Of a stretch of 28,709 nucleotides of DNA, positions 1 through 7,411 are shown one piece after another. The DNA lies in the NCBI GenBank assembly GCA_030038645.1, contig JASHSR010000271.1, positions 1 to 28,709 on the forward strand, given 5' to 3'. Numbering within the stretch: the first letter of the stretch is position 1; each line of letters opens with the position of its first letter. The notes beneath the pieces were generated by a model that saw only the letters and a program-made list of their open reading frames with translations, was not told the origin of the DNA and searched no databases. Origin of the DNA: Gammaproteobacteria bacterium (lineage in GTDB: Bacteria > Pseudomonadota > Gammaproteobacteria > Steroidobacterales > Steroidobacteraceae). The translations under genes were made by a program, and so were the position numbers.

Positions 1-11
1 GGCGGCCGCGG

Positions 12-461
12 TCAGCGGCGGTCGTGGTCCTCGCGCAGCGCCTGCAGGCCGATCAGTCGCGCAAGCGCCGCCATTTCCTCGGCGACCGGCAGCAGCAGGT
101 CATCGAGCGTGACGATGCCGACGAGCGCGCCGTCGCGGTCGAGCACCGGCGCCCGGCGCACGGCCTTCGCGTTCAGCGCCTGAATGCACTCCGTGAGGCC
201 CAAGTCCACCGTGACTGACATGGGCCTCGGAGTCATCACGTCGGCGACCGTGAGACAGAAGAGATCCGCGGCCCGCGCGCGCTGCCCGCGGACCACGTCG
301 CGATCGGTGAGGATGCCGATGGGCCGGCGGCTCCCATCTCCCGGCTCGACGACGACGAGCGCTCCGACGTGGCGAGCGCACATGTTGCGGGCGGCCTCGA
401 CGAGCGGGTCGCTCGGATAGGCAACGTGAACGGCGCGAGTGCAAACGTCTCCGACCTTCAT
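12..461 (-). CDS. CBS-domain pair protein
   Basis: A 149-residue protein made almost wholly of two CBS domains (about residues 5-65 and 75-135). The repeated cores are visible as GILTDRDVVRG in the first and GIVTLDDLL in the second, with VMTPRP opening the second. CBS pairs usually bind adenosine nucleotides and sense energy state; stand-alone two-domain forms are common in stress regulons, as with Hrp1 of the DosR regulon. I chose the ATG at 461 because GAGGAGC lies about 8 bases upstream; an in-frame extension to 545 has no conserved sequence. It is divergent from a paralogous CBS gene at 614, sharing a 152-base promoter region. No enzyme domain is attached, so the role is probably regulatory. 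The ligand cannot be read from the sequence. Confidence 0.9.
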   Translation of the reverse strand: MKVGDVCTRAVHVAYPSDPLVEAARNMCARHVGALVVVEPGDGSRRPIGILTDRDVVRGQRARAADLFCLTVADVMTPRPMSVTVDLGLTECIQALNAKAVRRAPVLDRDGALVGIVTLDDLLLPVAEEMAALARLIGLQALREDHDRR

Positions 462-509
462 GGGGCGAGCTCCTCGAGGGGCGGCTTGCGGAGGAAGTGC
501 ATGCTCATC

Positions 510-538
510 TTGATAGCGCGCCGCGCCGGCGCGGTCCA
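510..538 (-). promoter_or_regulatory. candidate sigma70-like promoter for the minus-strand CBS gene
   Basis: On the minus strand TGGACC (538-533) is followed after 17 bases by TATCAA (515-510), each 4/6 to consensus. This would start transcription near 503 and leave a leader of about 40 bases before the ATG at 461. It is a by-eye prediction. Confidence 0.35.
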
Positions 539-547
539 TCCGCATTG

Positions 548-554
548 GTACGCA
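548..554 (+). promoter_or_regulatory. RTACGYA element between the divergent CBS genes
   Basis: GTACGCA sits directly upstream of the -35-like hexamer of the plus-strand CBS gene and just upstream of the minus-strand promoter, so one bound regulator could affect both. The flank is a short direct repeat, CGCATTGG at 541-548 and 551-558. The same core recurs upstream of most units in this window. Confidence 0.45.
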
Positions 555-582
555 TTGGCAGGCGCCGGCCGCTGCATATGCT
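555..582 (+). promoter_or_regulatory. candidate sigma70-like promoter for the plus-strand CBS gene
   Basis: TTGGCA (555-560, 5/6 to TTGACA), a 16-base spacer and TATGCT (577-582, 4/6). A start near 589 gives a leader of about 25 bases ahead of the ATG at 614. The adjoining GTACGCA would be at an activator-like position near -38. Confidence 0.4.
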
Positions 583-613
583 TATCAAAAGCCGGAATCT
601 GAGGGGAGCTCGG

Positions 614-1054
614 ATGAACGTCGGAACCCTTTGCAGGCGCGGCGCCGTCAGCGTCTCGATGAGCGCGCCGCTCTCGACGGTTGCGGCCCTCATGATGGAC
701 GAGCACGTGGGCGCGATCATCGTCACCCGAGGCGGCGATGCGAGCTCCGGCGTCGCGGGCATCATCACGGACCGCGACATCATGCGCGCGCAACTCGAGC
801 GGACGGCGGACCTGACCCGCTTGAGCGCCGGCGAGACGATGACGCGCGATCCGCTGATCCTCGATGAGCGGGATTCCGTCGGAGGCGCGGTCGCGCATCT
901 GCGCGCGCGCGGCGTACGTCGCGCGCCCGTCGTCTCGGCGGAGGGGAAGCTGATCGGTCTCGTCTCGGTCGATGATCTGCTTGCGTATTTCGCCACGACG
1001 CTCATCGATGTGGCGGGCGTCGTCGCGCAACAGGTCGAGCGGGAGCGCACATAG
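614..1054 (+). CDS. CBS-domain pair protein
   Basis: A 146-residue protein with two CBS domains and nothing else. The first ends in GIITDRDIMRA, and the second opens with TMTRDPLIL and ends in GLVSVDDLLAYF. It is a divergent paralogue of the gene at 12-461 and starts with a similar signature (MNVGTLCRRG against MKVGDVCTRA), which suggests a local duplication and inversion. The ATG at 614 follows GAGGGGAGC; the longer reading from 497 has a non-conserved, Arg-rich lead. The likely role is a nucleotide-sensing regulatory module. The final 25 residues are helical and may mediate dimerisation. The gene converges on hsp20, with a strong hairpin between. Confidence 0.9.
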   Translation: MNVGTLCRRGAVSVSMSAPLSTVAALMMDEHVGAIIVTRGGDASSGVAGIITDRDIMRAQLERTADLTRLSAGETMTRDPLILDERDSVGGAVAHLRARGVRRAPVVSAEGKLIGLVSVDDLLAYFATTLIDVAGVVAQQVERERT

Positions 1055-1106
1055 ATCGGGCGGCCGCGCCGCGGCCGCCCGATCGCGAAGCGGCCCCTCG
1101 GGCCGC
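1054..1106. terminator. bidirectional hairpin terminator region
   Basis: A near-perfect 14-bp stem (1054-1067 with 1071-1084) closes on a 3-base loop. It is followed by a second 7-bp stem, GCGGCCC (1090-1096) with GGGCCGC (1100-1106). They fill the 60-base gap between two convergent genes. There is no T tract, so a strict intrinsic terminator is not shown; the position fits a shared transcription end. Confidence 0.6.
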
Positions 1107-1114
1107 AGGATGCG

Positions 1115-1564
1115 CTACTGGACCTTGATCTCGATCTGCTTCGGCTTCTCGGCGGCCTTCTTCGGAATGTGTATCGTGAGCACGCCGTCCTGGCTCTCGC
1201 AGCGTATCGCGCCCGACTCGGCGTTCTGCGGAAGCGAGAACTGCCGCATGAAGCTGCCGTAGAAGCTCTCGACGCGGTGGAACTTCTCGGTCTTCTCGTC
1301 CTTCTTCTGCTTGCGCTCGCCTTGAAGCGTGAGCATGCCTCCGTCAACGGTGACCTTCACGTCCTCCTTCTTCACCGCCGGAAGCTCGGCGCGCACGATG
1401 TACTCCTTGTCCGTCTCGCTGATGTCGGCGGAGGGCGACCACTCGAGCCTCGCGCCGCCGTCGTCGTCGAGCGAGAGCCGGGGCCAAGCGGCGATCGTGC
1501 GCGGCGTCATGCGGTTGAAGAGCGATTCGAAATCACTGAAAGGGTCCCAACGAACGAGATTCAT
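1115..1564 (-). CDS. small heat-shock protein of the Hsp20/alpha-crystallin family
   Basis: A 149-residue cytoplasmic holdase chaperone. The N-terminus MNLVRWDPFSDFESLFNR is typical of bacterial class A Hsp20. The alpha-crystallin domain spans about residues 45-140 and includes the AELPAVKKEDVKV strand region and the GVLTIHIPK segment, followed by a C-terminal IEIKV motif that in the family docks between dimers. Such proteins bind unfolding proteins without ATP. The start is set by AGGAGG six bases before the ATG at 1564. Upstream lies the same promoter block as the neighbouring usp and the BON gene, so control by a common regulator is likely. I see no ROSE-type thermosensor, although the leader was only inspected by eye. 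Confidence 0.96.
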   Translation of the reverse strand: MNLVRWDPFSDFESLFNRMTPRTIAAWPRLSLDDDGGARLEWSPSADISETDKEYIVRAELPAVKKEDVKVTVDGGMLTLQGERKQKKDEKTEKFHRVESFYGSFMRQFSLPQNAESGAIRCESQDGVLTIHIPKKAAEKPKQIEIKVQ

Positions 1565-1624
1565 GTGTGTCCTCCTGATGGTGATCGCGTTGCGCGCCTC
1601 GTACGACGCGCAATCGCAGGGAGA

Positions 1625-1672
1625 AGATTGAGCACGCGCCGCCGCGTCCGCCATTCGAGAATCTACGTATGC
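1625..1672 (-). promoter_or_regulatory. shared stress-promoter block upstream of hsp20
   Basis: Read on the minus strand: ATACGTA, then a CTCGAATGGC segment (AATGGC at 1655-1650), then 19 bases, then CAATCT (1630-1625). Blocks at 2226-2273 and 8865-8912 have the same parts at the same spacing. AATGGC ends 86 bases before the hsp20 start. No good sigma70 -35/-10 pair is visible, which suggests activator dependence or another sigma factor. Confidence 0.5.
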
Positions 1673-1710
1673 GCGGCCTGCGCGCCGGCCCGCCGATCGC
1701 CGCCCGCGCG

Positions 1711-2166
1711 TCAGCTTTCGCTTCCGCGTGCGCGCACGAGCAGAACCGGGACGGGACTCTGGCGCAGGATGTATTCGGCATCGCTTCCCATCACGATGCG
1801 CCGAATTCCTCTCCGTCCGTGCGTGCCGCAGACGATGAGGTCGGCCGGCCAAGCGGTCGCCTCGCCTACGATGTACTCGCCGGCGGGCCCACTCGGCGCC
1901 TCCAGGAGCTTGGTGTCGACGGCGATGCCCGCCGCGCGAACGGCGCCTTGCGCGTCATGCAGCACGGAGGCTCCATAGTCTCGAGTCTCCTCGAAGAGCC
2001 GGGTGAATGTCGTGCCGGTCACGTTCCCCGAGATCAGCGGCAGCTCGTTGATGACGTAGACGAGGCGGATTCGCCCTCCCTGACTCTTCGCGAGCCCGAT
2101 GGCCTCGTTGAGACCGAGCCTCGCCGTGTCGCTGCCGTCGATCGGGACCAGGATGTTCTTGTACAT
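1711..2166 (-). CDS. single-domain universal stress protein, ATP-binding type
   Basis: A 151-residue UspA-fold protein. The N-terminal strand is MYKNILVPIDGSD with the conserved Asp. Near the C-terminus G-x2-G-x9-G-S is present (GTHG, nine residues, then GS), followed by the PVPVLLV strand; this motif marks the ATP-binding USP class (MJ0577/Rv2623-like). Such proteins bind ATP and restrain growth or support survival under hypoxia, starvation or respiratory stress. The ATG at 2166 has GAGGAG six bases upstream. It shares its promoter block with hsp20 at almost the same distance (85 against 86 bases). The three other USPs in the window are tandem two-domain proteins. Confidence 0.95.
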   Translation of the reverse strand: MYKNILVPIDGSDTARLGLNEAIGLAKSQGGRIRLVYVINELPLISGNVTGTTFTRLFEETRDYGASVLHDAQGAVRAAGIAVDTKLLEAPSGPAGEYIVGEATAWPADLIVCGTHGRRGIRRIVMGSDAEYILRQSPVPVLLVRARGSES

Positions 2167-2225
2167 GATGATCTCCTCGCGGGATGCCGCCCGTTTGCCG
2201 AAACGGCGCGGATCCCTCGCCAGCA

Positions 2226-2273
2226 AGCGTGGCGGAGCGCCGATCCGCGAGCCATTCGAGGATGTACGTACGT
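2226..2273 (-). promoter_or_regulatory. shared stress-promoter block upstream of usp
   Basis: Minus strand: GTACGTA (2271-2265), CTCGAATGGC with AATGGC at 2256-2251, 19 bases, then CACGCT (2231-2226). The core is extended here as the 8-base palindrome GTACGTAC at 2264-2271. The spacing matches the hsp20 and BON blocks. Confidence 0.5.
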
Positions 2274-2331
2274 CGCTTCGGCTAGCGCGACTGCCGCTGC
2301 GCCGCGCCGTCGCCCCTCCCGCGCGAGTGCT

Positions 2332-3864
2332 TCAGCCGCGGGGCGCCCCGGGATCGGCCAAGAGCTCGGCGACGAGCGCGAGGAGCTGCTCGGCGTGGAC
2401 GGGCTTGCTCGCGACGCGCAGCCGCGCGTCGCGTTGCAGCTCCTTCACGGCCATCGAGGTGTCGCCGCTCAGGAGGATCGACTTGAGCTGCGGCCCGCAT
2501 CGGTCGCGCAGCGACTCGATGACCTCCAGACCGGTCGCGCCGCCGCCCAGGTGATAGTCGGCGATGAGCAGATCGATCCTCGCCCCGCCCTGCGCCTTCA
2601 GCAGAGCCTCGGCGCGCGATTCGGCCGTCGCGACCTCGTACCCTTCAGCGGCGAGGAGCATGAGCATGGCGCGCCGCACCCCGGCGTCGTCGTCGACCAG
2701 CAGCAGGCGCCGGGAGGCGACCTTCGGACGCTCCGCCGCGCTCGCAGCGCCGGACCGCGACTCATCGGCCGGGATCTGAGCGCCGCTCGCGGGCAGCTGC
2801 AGGGAGAAGCTCGATCCTCTTCCGAGCTCCGAGCGGACCTCGAGGCTCAGGCCGAGCAGCTTCACCAGGCGGCTCACGATGCTGAGGCCCAGTCCGTAGC
2901 CCTCGCGTGTCACATTCGGCGGAACGGCGATCTGATAGAACTCATCGTAGATGAAGGGAATCTGATCGGCCGGGATGCCGATGCCGGTGTCGAGAACCTC
3001 CACCCGCACGGTCGCGGCCTGGCGCAGACAGCGAAGCAGAATCATGCCTTGGCGGGTGTACTTGATCGCGTTGGAGAGCAGATTCCTCAGGATCTGCTCG
3101 ACGAGCGAAGGGTCGCTGCGGACCCGGTCCGCGCAGGGCTCGACGTGCAGCTCGAGGCCCTTGTCGACGGCGACGCACGCAAACTCGCGCCGCAGCTCCT
3201 CGAACAGCGCCGCGACGGTGAAGTCGCTCACCTCGGGCTTGATCGCGCCCGCCTCGAGCTTGCTGATGTCGAGGAGCGCATTGACGAGCCGCGACATGGC
3301 GCCGATCGCCTGCTCCTGCTGAGCGAAGGCATCGGAGAGAGCCGCCGCCGCCGGGAGGCGCCGCAGCGTGCCGCTCAGCAGCGAGAGCGTCTGCAGCGGC
3401 TGGCGCAGATCGTGGCTCGCGGTCGCGAGGAAGCGGCTCTTGGCGAGATTCGCGCGGTCCGCCGTCTCGCGCGCGGCAACCAGCTCCGCCTCGATGCGCT
3501 TTCGGTCCGTCACATCGCGGATCGCCGCCGCGACGAGCACGCGGTCCTCGTCGAGGACCGGACTCAAGCTGATCTCCACCGGGAACTCGCTGCCGTCCTG
3601 GTGCAGCGCATACAGCTCGAGTCCGGCGCCCATCGGACGCCGGCGCGGATTATCCGCATACGCTTGCCGATGGGTGAGGTGGCGCGCGCGGAAGCGCTCG
3701 GGCAACAAGCGCTCGACGGCCCAGCCGATGATCTCGTCGCTCGAGTACCCGAAGAGAGCGGCGACCTGCCGGTTCGCAAATACGATCGAGCCCGCGGCAT
3801 CGGTGATGACGATCGCGTCGGGCGCCGATTCGAGAGCGCTCTGGACCAGCTGCGGCGGCATCAT
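2332..3864 (-). CDS. PAS-histidine kinase-receiver hybrid
   Basis: A 510-residue soluble hybrid sensor kinase. A PAS domain (about 5-125) opens with ESAPDAIVITD and ends in AAAIRDVTDRKR. HisKA contains SHDLRQPLQTL, with phospho-accepting His151. The HATPase domain has NLLSNAIKYT, DTGIGIP and GYGLGLSIV. A C-terminal receiver (about 380-500) shows LLLVDDD and the phospho-Asp in IADYHLGG. There is no membrane segment, so the signal is probably cytoplasmic (redox, oxygen or a small ligand). The HDLRQPL motif is typical of the NahK/ErcS' group. A close paralogue lies at 18923-20440. No output domain is attached, so phosphate must pass to another regulator. The start is ATG-ATG at 3864 without a clear Shine-Dalgarno. 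Confidence 0.93.
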   Translation of the reverse strand: MMPPQLVQSALESAPDAIVITDAAGSIVFANRQVAALFGYSSDEIIGWAVERLLPERFRARHLTHRQAYADNPRRRPMGAGLELYALHQDGSEFPVEISLSPVLDEDRVLVAAAIRDVTDRKRIEAELVAARETADRANLAKSRFLATASHDLRQPLQTLSLLSGTLRRLPAAAALSDAFAQQEQAIGAMSRLVNALLDISKLEAGAIKPEVSDFTVAALFEELRREFACVAVDKGLELHVEPCADRVRSDPSLVEQILRNLLSNAIKYTRQGMILLRCLRQAATVRVEVLDTGIGIPADQIPFIYDEFYQIAVPPNVTREGYGLGLSIVSRLVKLLGLSLEVRSELGRGSSFSLQLPASGAQIPADESRSGAASAAERPKVASRRLLLVDDDAGVRRAMLMLLAAEGYEVATAESRAEALLKAQGGARIDLLIADYHLGGGATGLEVIESLRDRCGPQLKSILLSGDTSMAVKELQRDARLRVASKPVHAEQLLALVAELLADPGAPRG

Positions 3865-3913
3865 GGCAGGCTTCGCCTTTTATTCTCTACATTACACCTG
3901 CTCGGGCTCGCCC

Positions 3914-3935
3914 GGGTGCAACTTAAGTTACACCC
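3914..3935. promoter_or_regulatory. near-perfect palindrome upstream of the hybrid kinase
   Basis: The core GTGCAACTTAAGTTACAC (3916-3933) is an 18-base palindrome with a single mismatched pair, extended by GG/CC on each side. It is centred about 60 bases before the kinase start at 3864, and its minus strand contains a -35-like TTGCAC. It looks like an operator for a dimeric regulator. It is not a standard FNR or CRP box. Confidence 0.5.
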
Positions 3936-3984
3936 CGCGCAGACTTTCCAGCCCTTGCAGGCCGAGGCGCGCCGGCCGGGGCGC

Positions 3985-4725
3985 TCAGGCCGGCACGGCC
4001 TTACCGCCGCCGCCCTCGACCTTGTTGCGGCGCTCGAGGCGTCCTTCGGCGCGGAGGAGCAGACGTTTGATGCTCGCGATGCGTAGCGCCCCGTCGTGGA
4101 ACGCGACGATCCCCTCTCGCCTCATCTCCGCGAGCGCGCGGCTGACGACCACGCGGACCGAGCCGATCAGGGAGGCGAGATCCTCACGGGACAGATCGAG
4201 CATGGGGTCGAGGCGGCCCTCGTCCGAAACGCCGTCTCTCTCCAAATGACGAAGCAGAAGATGAGCAAGCCGGGTCGAGGTGTCGTGGAGGGCGAGATCG
4301 CTCGCGAGACCGCTGAGCTCGCGCAGCTTCGCCGCAACGTAGCGGTGAGTGGCGAGTCTCAGCGGAGGGAAGCGGTCGAGCCACTGCCGGAAGACCGGCA
4401 TCGGAGCGCACAAGGTGGTGACCTCGTCCAAAGTCCACGCCGACGCGGCGTGCGGCTCGCCGTCGAGCAGGGCGGCGACATCGAAGCCGTCGCCGGGTCC
4501 GAGGAGCCACAGAATGATTTCGCGGCCGTCGCGCGAGTTGGAGCGGGTGATCTTCACGCGCCCACGCATCACGATGCGGAAGCACTTAGCCGTCGTCAAG
4601 GGCCCGACGATCTGCCGATTCTTGGGCCACTTCTCGGTGAGGAGCGCGCCGGCGATCTCCTTCAGCGCTTGGCGGCCGAGTCCGGCGAACAGGGGGCTCG
4701 TCTGCAGTGTCTCGAGGGATGTCAT
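3985..4725 (-). CDS. Crp/Fnr-family transcriptional regulator
   Basis: About 246 residues. An N-terminal cyclic-nucleotide-binding-type beta-barrel (about 5-120) begins with LQTSPLFAGLGRQALKEI and includes GPGDGFDVAALLDG. A long dimer helix follows, then a C-terminal winged helix-turn-helix with LSREDLASLIGSVRVVVSRAL. The region has only one early cysteine and no N-terminal Cys cluster, so an FNR-type iron-sulfur sensor is unlikely. The ligand is unknown. I prefer the ATG at 4725, the typical family N-terminus; an in-frame GTG at 4752 adds nine residues, and neither has a clear Shine-Dalgarno. A GTACGTA element lies 58 bases upstream. Together with the NarL-type regulator it is one of only two DNA-binding regulators in the window. 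Confidence 0.92.
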   Translation of the reverse strand: MTSLETLQTSPLFAGLGRQALKEIAGALLTEKWPKNRQIVGPLTTAKCFRIVMRGRVKITRSNSRDGREIILWLLGPGDGFDVAALLDGEPHAASAWTLDEVTTLCAPMPVFRQWLDRFPPLRLATHRYVAAKLRELSGLASDLALHDTSTRLAHLLLRHLERDGVSDEGRLDPMLDLSREDLASLIGSVRVVVSRALAEMRREGIVAFHDGALRIASIKRLLLRAEGRLERRNKVEGGGGKAVPA

Positions 4726-4782
4726 GGGCGAGAGGTTGAGCCTCGCCGGCACGGTGCGCCATCGTGATCCTCCGATCCCGCG

Positions 4783-4789
4783 GTACGTA
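4783..4789 (+). promoter_or_regulatory. RTACGYA element upstream of the Crp/Fnr gene
   Basis: GTACGTA followed on the plus strand by GAGTCC, resembling the flank of the BON-gene copy but in the opposite orientation relative to the gene it would control. It lies in the gap between the receiver-first kinase and the Crp/Fnr gene, so autoregulation or cross-regulation is possible. Confidence 0.4.
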
Positions 4790-4806
4790 GAGTCCGAGGG
4801 TATTGC

Positions 4807-6045
4807 TCAGGCGGGCCGAGGAGTCCCCGGCAGCCGCACGACGAACTCACTCCCCCTGCCGCGACCGGCGCTTCGCGCCTCGATCGTTCCGCCGTGCAGC
4901 TCGACGATCCGGCGCACGATGGTGAGGCCGATACCGAGGCTTGCCGTCGTCGGGTCGGGCAGCCGTGCGAGCTGGACGAACGGCTCGAAAATCGCGGGCA
5001 GCATCTGCGGCTCGATCCCGATTCCGCTGTCCCGCACGGTGAGCACCGCCTCGCCGGCCTCGCATGCGAGCCGCACGTCGATCCGACCTCCGTCGGGCGT
5101 GAATTTGGCGCTGTTGCCGACCAAGTTCACGACGACCTGCTCGAGCCGCAAGCCGTCGCCCCGCACGAGCACGCGATGCGCCGGCAGATCGAGCGAGAGA
5201 GCATGCCGGTGCACGACGAGCGCCTGCGAGAGCTCCTCGATGGAATTCGTTACAACTTGCGCGAGGTCGACGTCCGCCGGATCGCGGATCGCATGTCCGC
5301 GAGCGATGCGTGAGAAGTCGAGCAGCTCCCCGATCAAGCTCACCGCTTTGCGAAGCTGCCGATCGGCCGACTCTCGCGCGCGCCGCTGAGTGTCCGAGTC
5401 CGCCGGGCTGAGCCACACTTCGAGAGCGCTGCCGATCGCGGCGAGGGGACTGCGCAGCTCGTGGGCGAGGATGGCGATCGCCTCGTCCGTCGCGGCGGCT
5501 CTGCCGCCATCGCGGGCCGCGGCCACGCCGCTCGAGGGGGATTGCCTTTCGCGCCGCTCGGGCGGCTGTCTGCCGGCGTGATGCCGCCAGAAGGCCGCCA
5601 CGAGATCGAGCAGCGCCGGCACGGCGATCGGCTTGCGCAAGACGCTGCAGTCGGCAGTTTGAGACGCCGCCTCCTCGAGCGGACCTGCGGCCTCCCAGGT
5701 GGCGAGCACGGCGGGAATGGTCCGGCGGACCGCGTCGCGGATGGAGTGGATCGCCTCGATTCCCGTCTCGCCCGAGGCGAGATAGTCGTCGCAGATCAAA
5801 ATGTCGGGCGTCAGCGCGGCCTCGCGCAGCCGCCGGGTCGCCTGGCGCGAGTCGCAGGCCGCGAGCGCGTCGTACCCGACGACCCGCAACAGCATCGCCG
5901 TGGCGTGCGCGACGGCCTCGTCGTCCACCAGGATGAGGGCCGTGCCGTGACGGCTCACGGCACGGGCCACCTCGCGGCACAATTGCTCGCCAATCGGCCA
6001 CTCGAAACCTGTGCCGGCCGGCGTTGAAAGGATGCCGGTGCTCAT
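4807..6045 (-). CDS. receiver-first histidine kinase (REC-HisKA-HATPase)
   Basis: A 412-residue soluble protein with reversed domain order. The N-terminal receiver (about 35-150) has the acidic pair in LILVDDE, the likely phospho-Asp86 in ILICDDYLASGETG and the conserved Lys in VLRKPI. A linker leads to HisKA with ILAHELRSPLAAIG (His195). The HATPase domain has NLVGNSAKFT, DSGIGIEP and SLGIGLTIVRRIVELHGG. It can plausibly receive phosphate at the receiver, which then tunes its own kinase, placing it inside a phosphorelay. The receiver resembles the C-terminal receivers of the two hybrid kinases here. The ATG at 6045 has AGGA five bases upstream; longer readings to 6147 lack conserved sequence. 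There is no membrane segment. Confidence 0.92.
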   Translation of the reverse strand: MSTGILSTPAGTGFEWPIGEQLCREVARAVSRHGTALILVDDEAVAHATAMLLRVVGYDALAACDSRQATRRLREAALTPDILICDDYLASGETGIEAIHSIRDAVRRTIPAVLATWEAAGPLEEAASQTADCSVLRKPIAVPALLDLVAAFWRHHAGRQPPERRERQSPSSGVAAARDGGRAAATDEAIAILAHELRSPLAAIGSALEVWLSPADSDTQRRARESADRQLRKAVSLIGELLDFSRIARGHAIRDPADVDLAQVVTNSIEELSQALVVHRHALSLDLPAHRVLVRGDGLRLEQVVVNLVGNSAKFTPDGGRIDVRLACEAGEAVLTVRDSGIGIEPQMLPAIFEPFVQLARLPDPTTASLGIGLTIVRRIVELHGGTIEARSAGRGRGSEFVVRLPGTPRPA

Positions 6046-6101
6046 GCATTCCTGCTTCGTTCCCGGCGCAGCACGCAGGCCGTCCCGCTCCCTACCCATG
6101 C

Positions 6102-6115
6102 TTTCGCGCGCGAAA
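6102..6115. promoter_or_regulatory. perfect 14-base palindrome
   Basis: TTTCGCGCGCGAAA lies in the 278-base gap between divergent kinase genes, 57 bases before the minus-strand start at 6045. It could be an operator. The same gap holds a weaker GTACGCC (minus strand, 6187-6181). No coding sequence is convincing in the gap. Confidence 0.3.
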
Positions 6116-6323
6116 ACAACGTCCGGTCCTGGATGCGCTCCGCTCATAATGGTTGGTCCGGCCTTTATGCGCTGGAATCAGGCGTACCGCTAGCTGACCA
6201 TGGTGGAATCCGCTAAATTCATTGCACCGTCCCCCTCCGATATCCAACAGCCGCGGGCAGCGACGCGGCTCGTGTGGATCGGGCGCATTCGTCATATCAT
6301 GGTAAAAGACGCCTCTCGGAGCC

Positions 6324-7409
6324 ATGTCGAGAAGAACAAGACGCGGAACTCTGATGAGCCCATCGAGATCGCTGCAGCAGGACCTCCAAGCCGCAAACGA
6401 AAAGCTGCGTCGCAGCGAGGAGCAGATTCGCGCGGTTCTCGACAACACCGCGGACGCGGTGGTGGTCATCGATTCGCTCGGCGGGATCGTGACCTTCAAT
6501 CGGGCGGCGTCCCGCATCTTTGGATATTCGGTCGAAGAGGCGATGGGCCGGAACGTCAAGCTGCTCCTGCCGCCCGAGGAGCGCGAGCGGCACGACAGCT
6601 ACCTCGAGCGCTATCGGCGGTCCCGCGTGCCGCACATCCTCGGGGCGCGCCGCGAGGTCACGGCCGCCCGCCGCGACGGCACGCTGTTTCCAATCGAGCT
6701 GACGGTCGTGGAGGTCGGCCGCCAGGAGATGTTCGTCGGCGTCATTCACGATCTGTCCGAGCGCAGGGCGCTGCAGGAGGAAGTCCTGAGCGTCGCCATG
6801 CTGCAACTCGGCCGGATCGGCCAGGAGTTGCACGACAGCACTCAGCAAGAGCTGAGTGGGCTCAGCATGCTCGCTCGCGGCCTGTGCGAGGCGCTCGAGA
6901 AGCGCGGCCTGCACGAGCCAGCCGCGATGGCCGCGAGGCTGAGCGATGGGATCGCCGAGGCCAATCTTCACGTGCGCTCGCTCGCCCGGGGCATCGTGCC
7001 GGTGCCGGTCCGCGCGGTCGAGCTTGCGGCGCTGCTCGGCGAGCTCGCGAGAAACGTCGAGCTGAGCCACGGGGTGGCCTGCCGCCTCGAATGCCCGAGC
7101 TCCTTCGAGCTGCGCGACGACCTCGCTGCGACTCATCTGTACCGCATCGCCCAAGAGGCCGCCTGGAACGCCGTGAGGCACGCCAAGGCGAGGAGCGTTT
7201 GCATCCGCTTGGAGCAGAATGGCGAGGGACTGCTGCTCGAGGTGTCCGACGACGGGATCGGGATCGAGCCGCATGCGGCGCGGCACGGCGTGGGGCTGCG
7301 CCTGATGCAGCATCGGTGCGAGCTGATTGGGGGAAGACTCACGGTGGAGCGCGGGAAGGACAGAGGGACACGGGTCGTCTGCACCGTGGCTCGTCAGCCA
7401 AAACCCTGA
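6324..7409 (+). CDS. PAS sensor histidine kinase of the NarX/DegS (HisKA_3) type
   Basis: A 361-residue soluble kinase. A short coiled coil (about 15-35) leads into a PAS domain (about 36-150) with NTADAVVVID, FGYSVEEAMG and GVIHDLSERRAL. The dimerisation helix carries IGQELHDSTQQEL, with phospho-accepting His170. The HATPase domain shows AVRHAKA, DDGIGIEP and HGVGLRLMQHR. This kinase class pairs with NarL/FixJ-type regulators, and exactly such a gene starts two bases after the stop. PAS domains of this kind often bind heme or flavin, but the ligand cannot be read here. Two starts are possible, ATG 6324 (GGAG three bases upstream) and ATG 6354 (GGAA six bases upstream); the PAS domain is intact with either. 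Confidence 0.94.
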   Translation: MSRRTRRGTLMSPSRSLQQDLQAANEKLRRSEEQIRAVLDNTADAVVVIDSLGGIVTFNRAASRIFGYSVEEAMGRNVKLLLPPEERERHDSYLERYRRSRVPHILGARREVTAARRDGTLFPIELTVVEVGRQEMFVGVIHDLSERRALQEEVLSVAMLQLGRIGQELHDSTQQELSGLSMLARGLCEALEKRGLHEPAAMAARLSDGIAEANLHVRSLARGIVPVPVRAVELAALLGELARNVELSHGVACRLECPSSFELRDDLAATHLYRIAQEAAWNAVRHAKARSVCIRLEQNGEGLLLEVSDDGIGIEPHAARHGVGLRLMQHRCELIGGRLTVERGKDRGTRVVCTVARQPKP

Positions 7410-7411
7410 AG

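Noticed and set aside
3985..4725. Oxygen-sensing FNR with an iron-sulfur cluster
   Set aside because: The N-terminal cysteine cluster needed to hold a [4Fe-4S] centre is absent.
6200..7411. A long plus-strand frame fused in front of the NarL-type regulator
   Set aside because: It is out of frame with the PAS kinase that clearly occupies this stretch; the regulator has a good ATG at 7412, two bases after the kinase stop.
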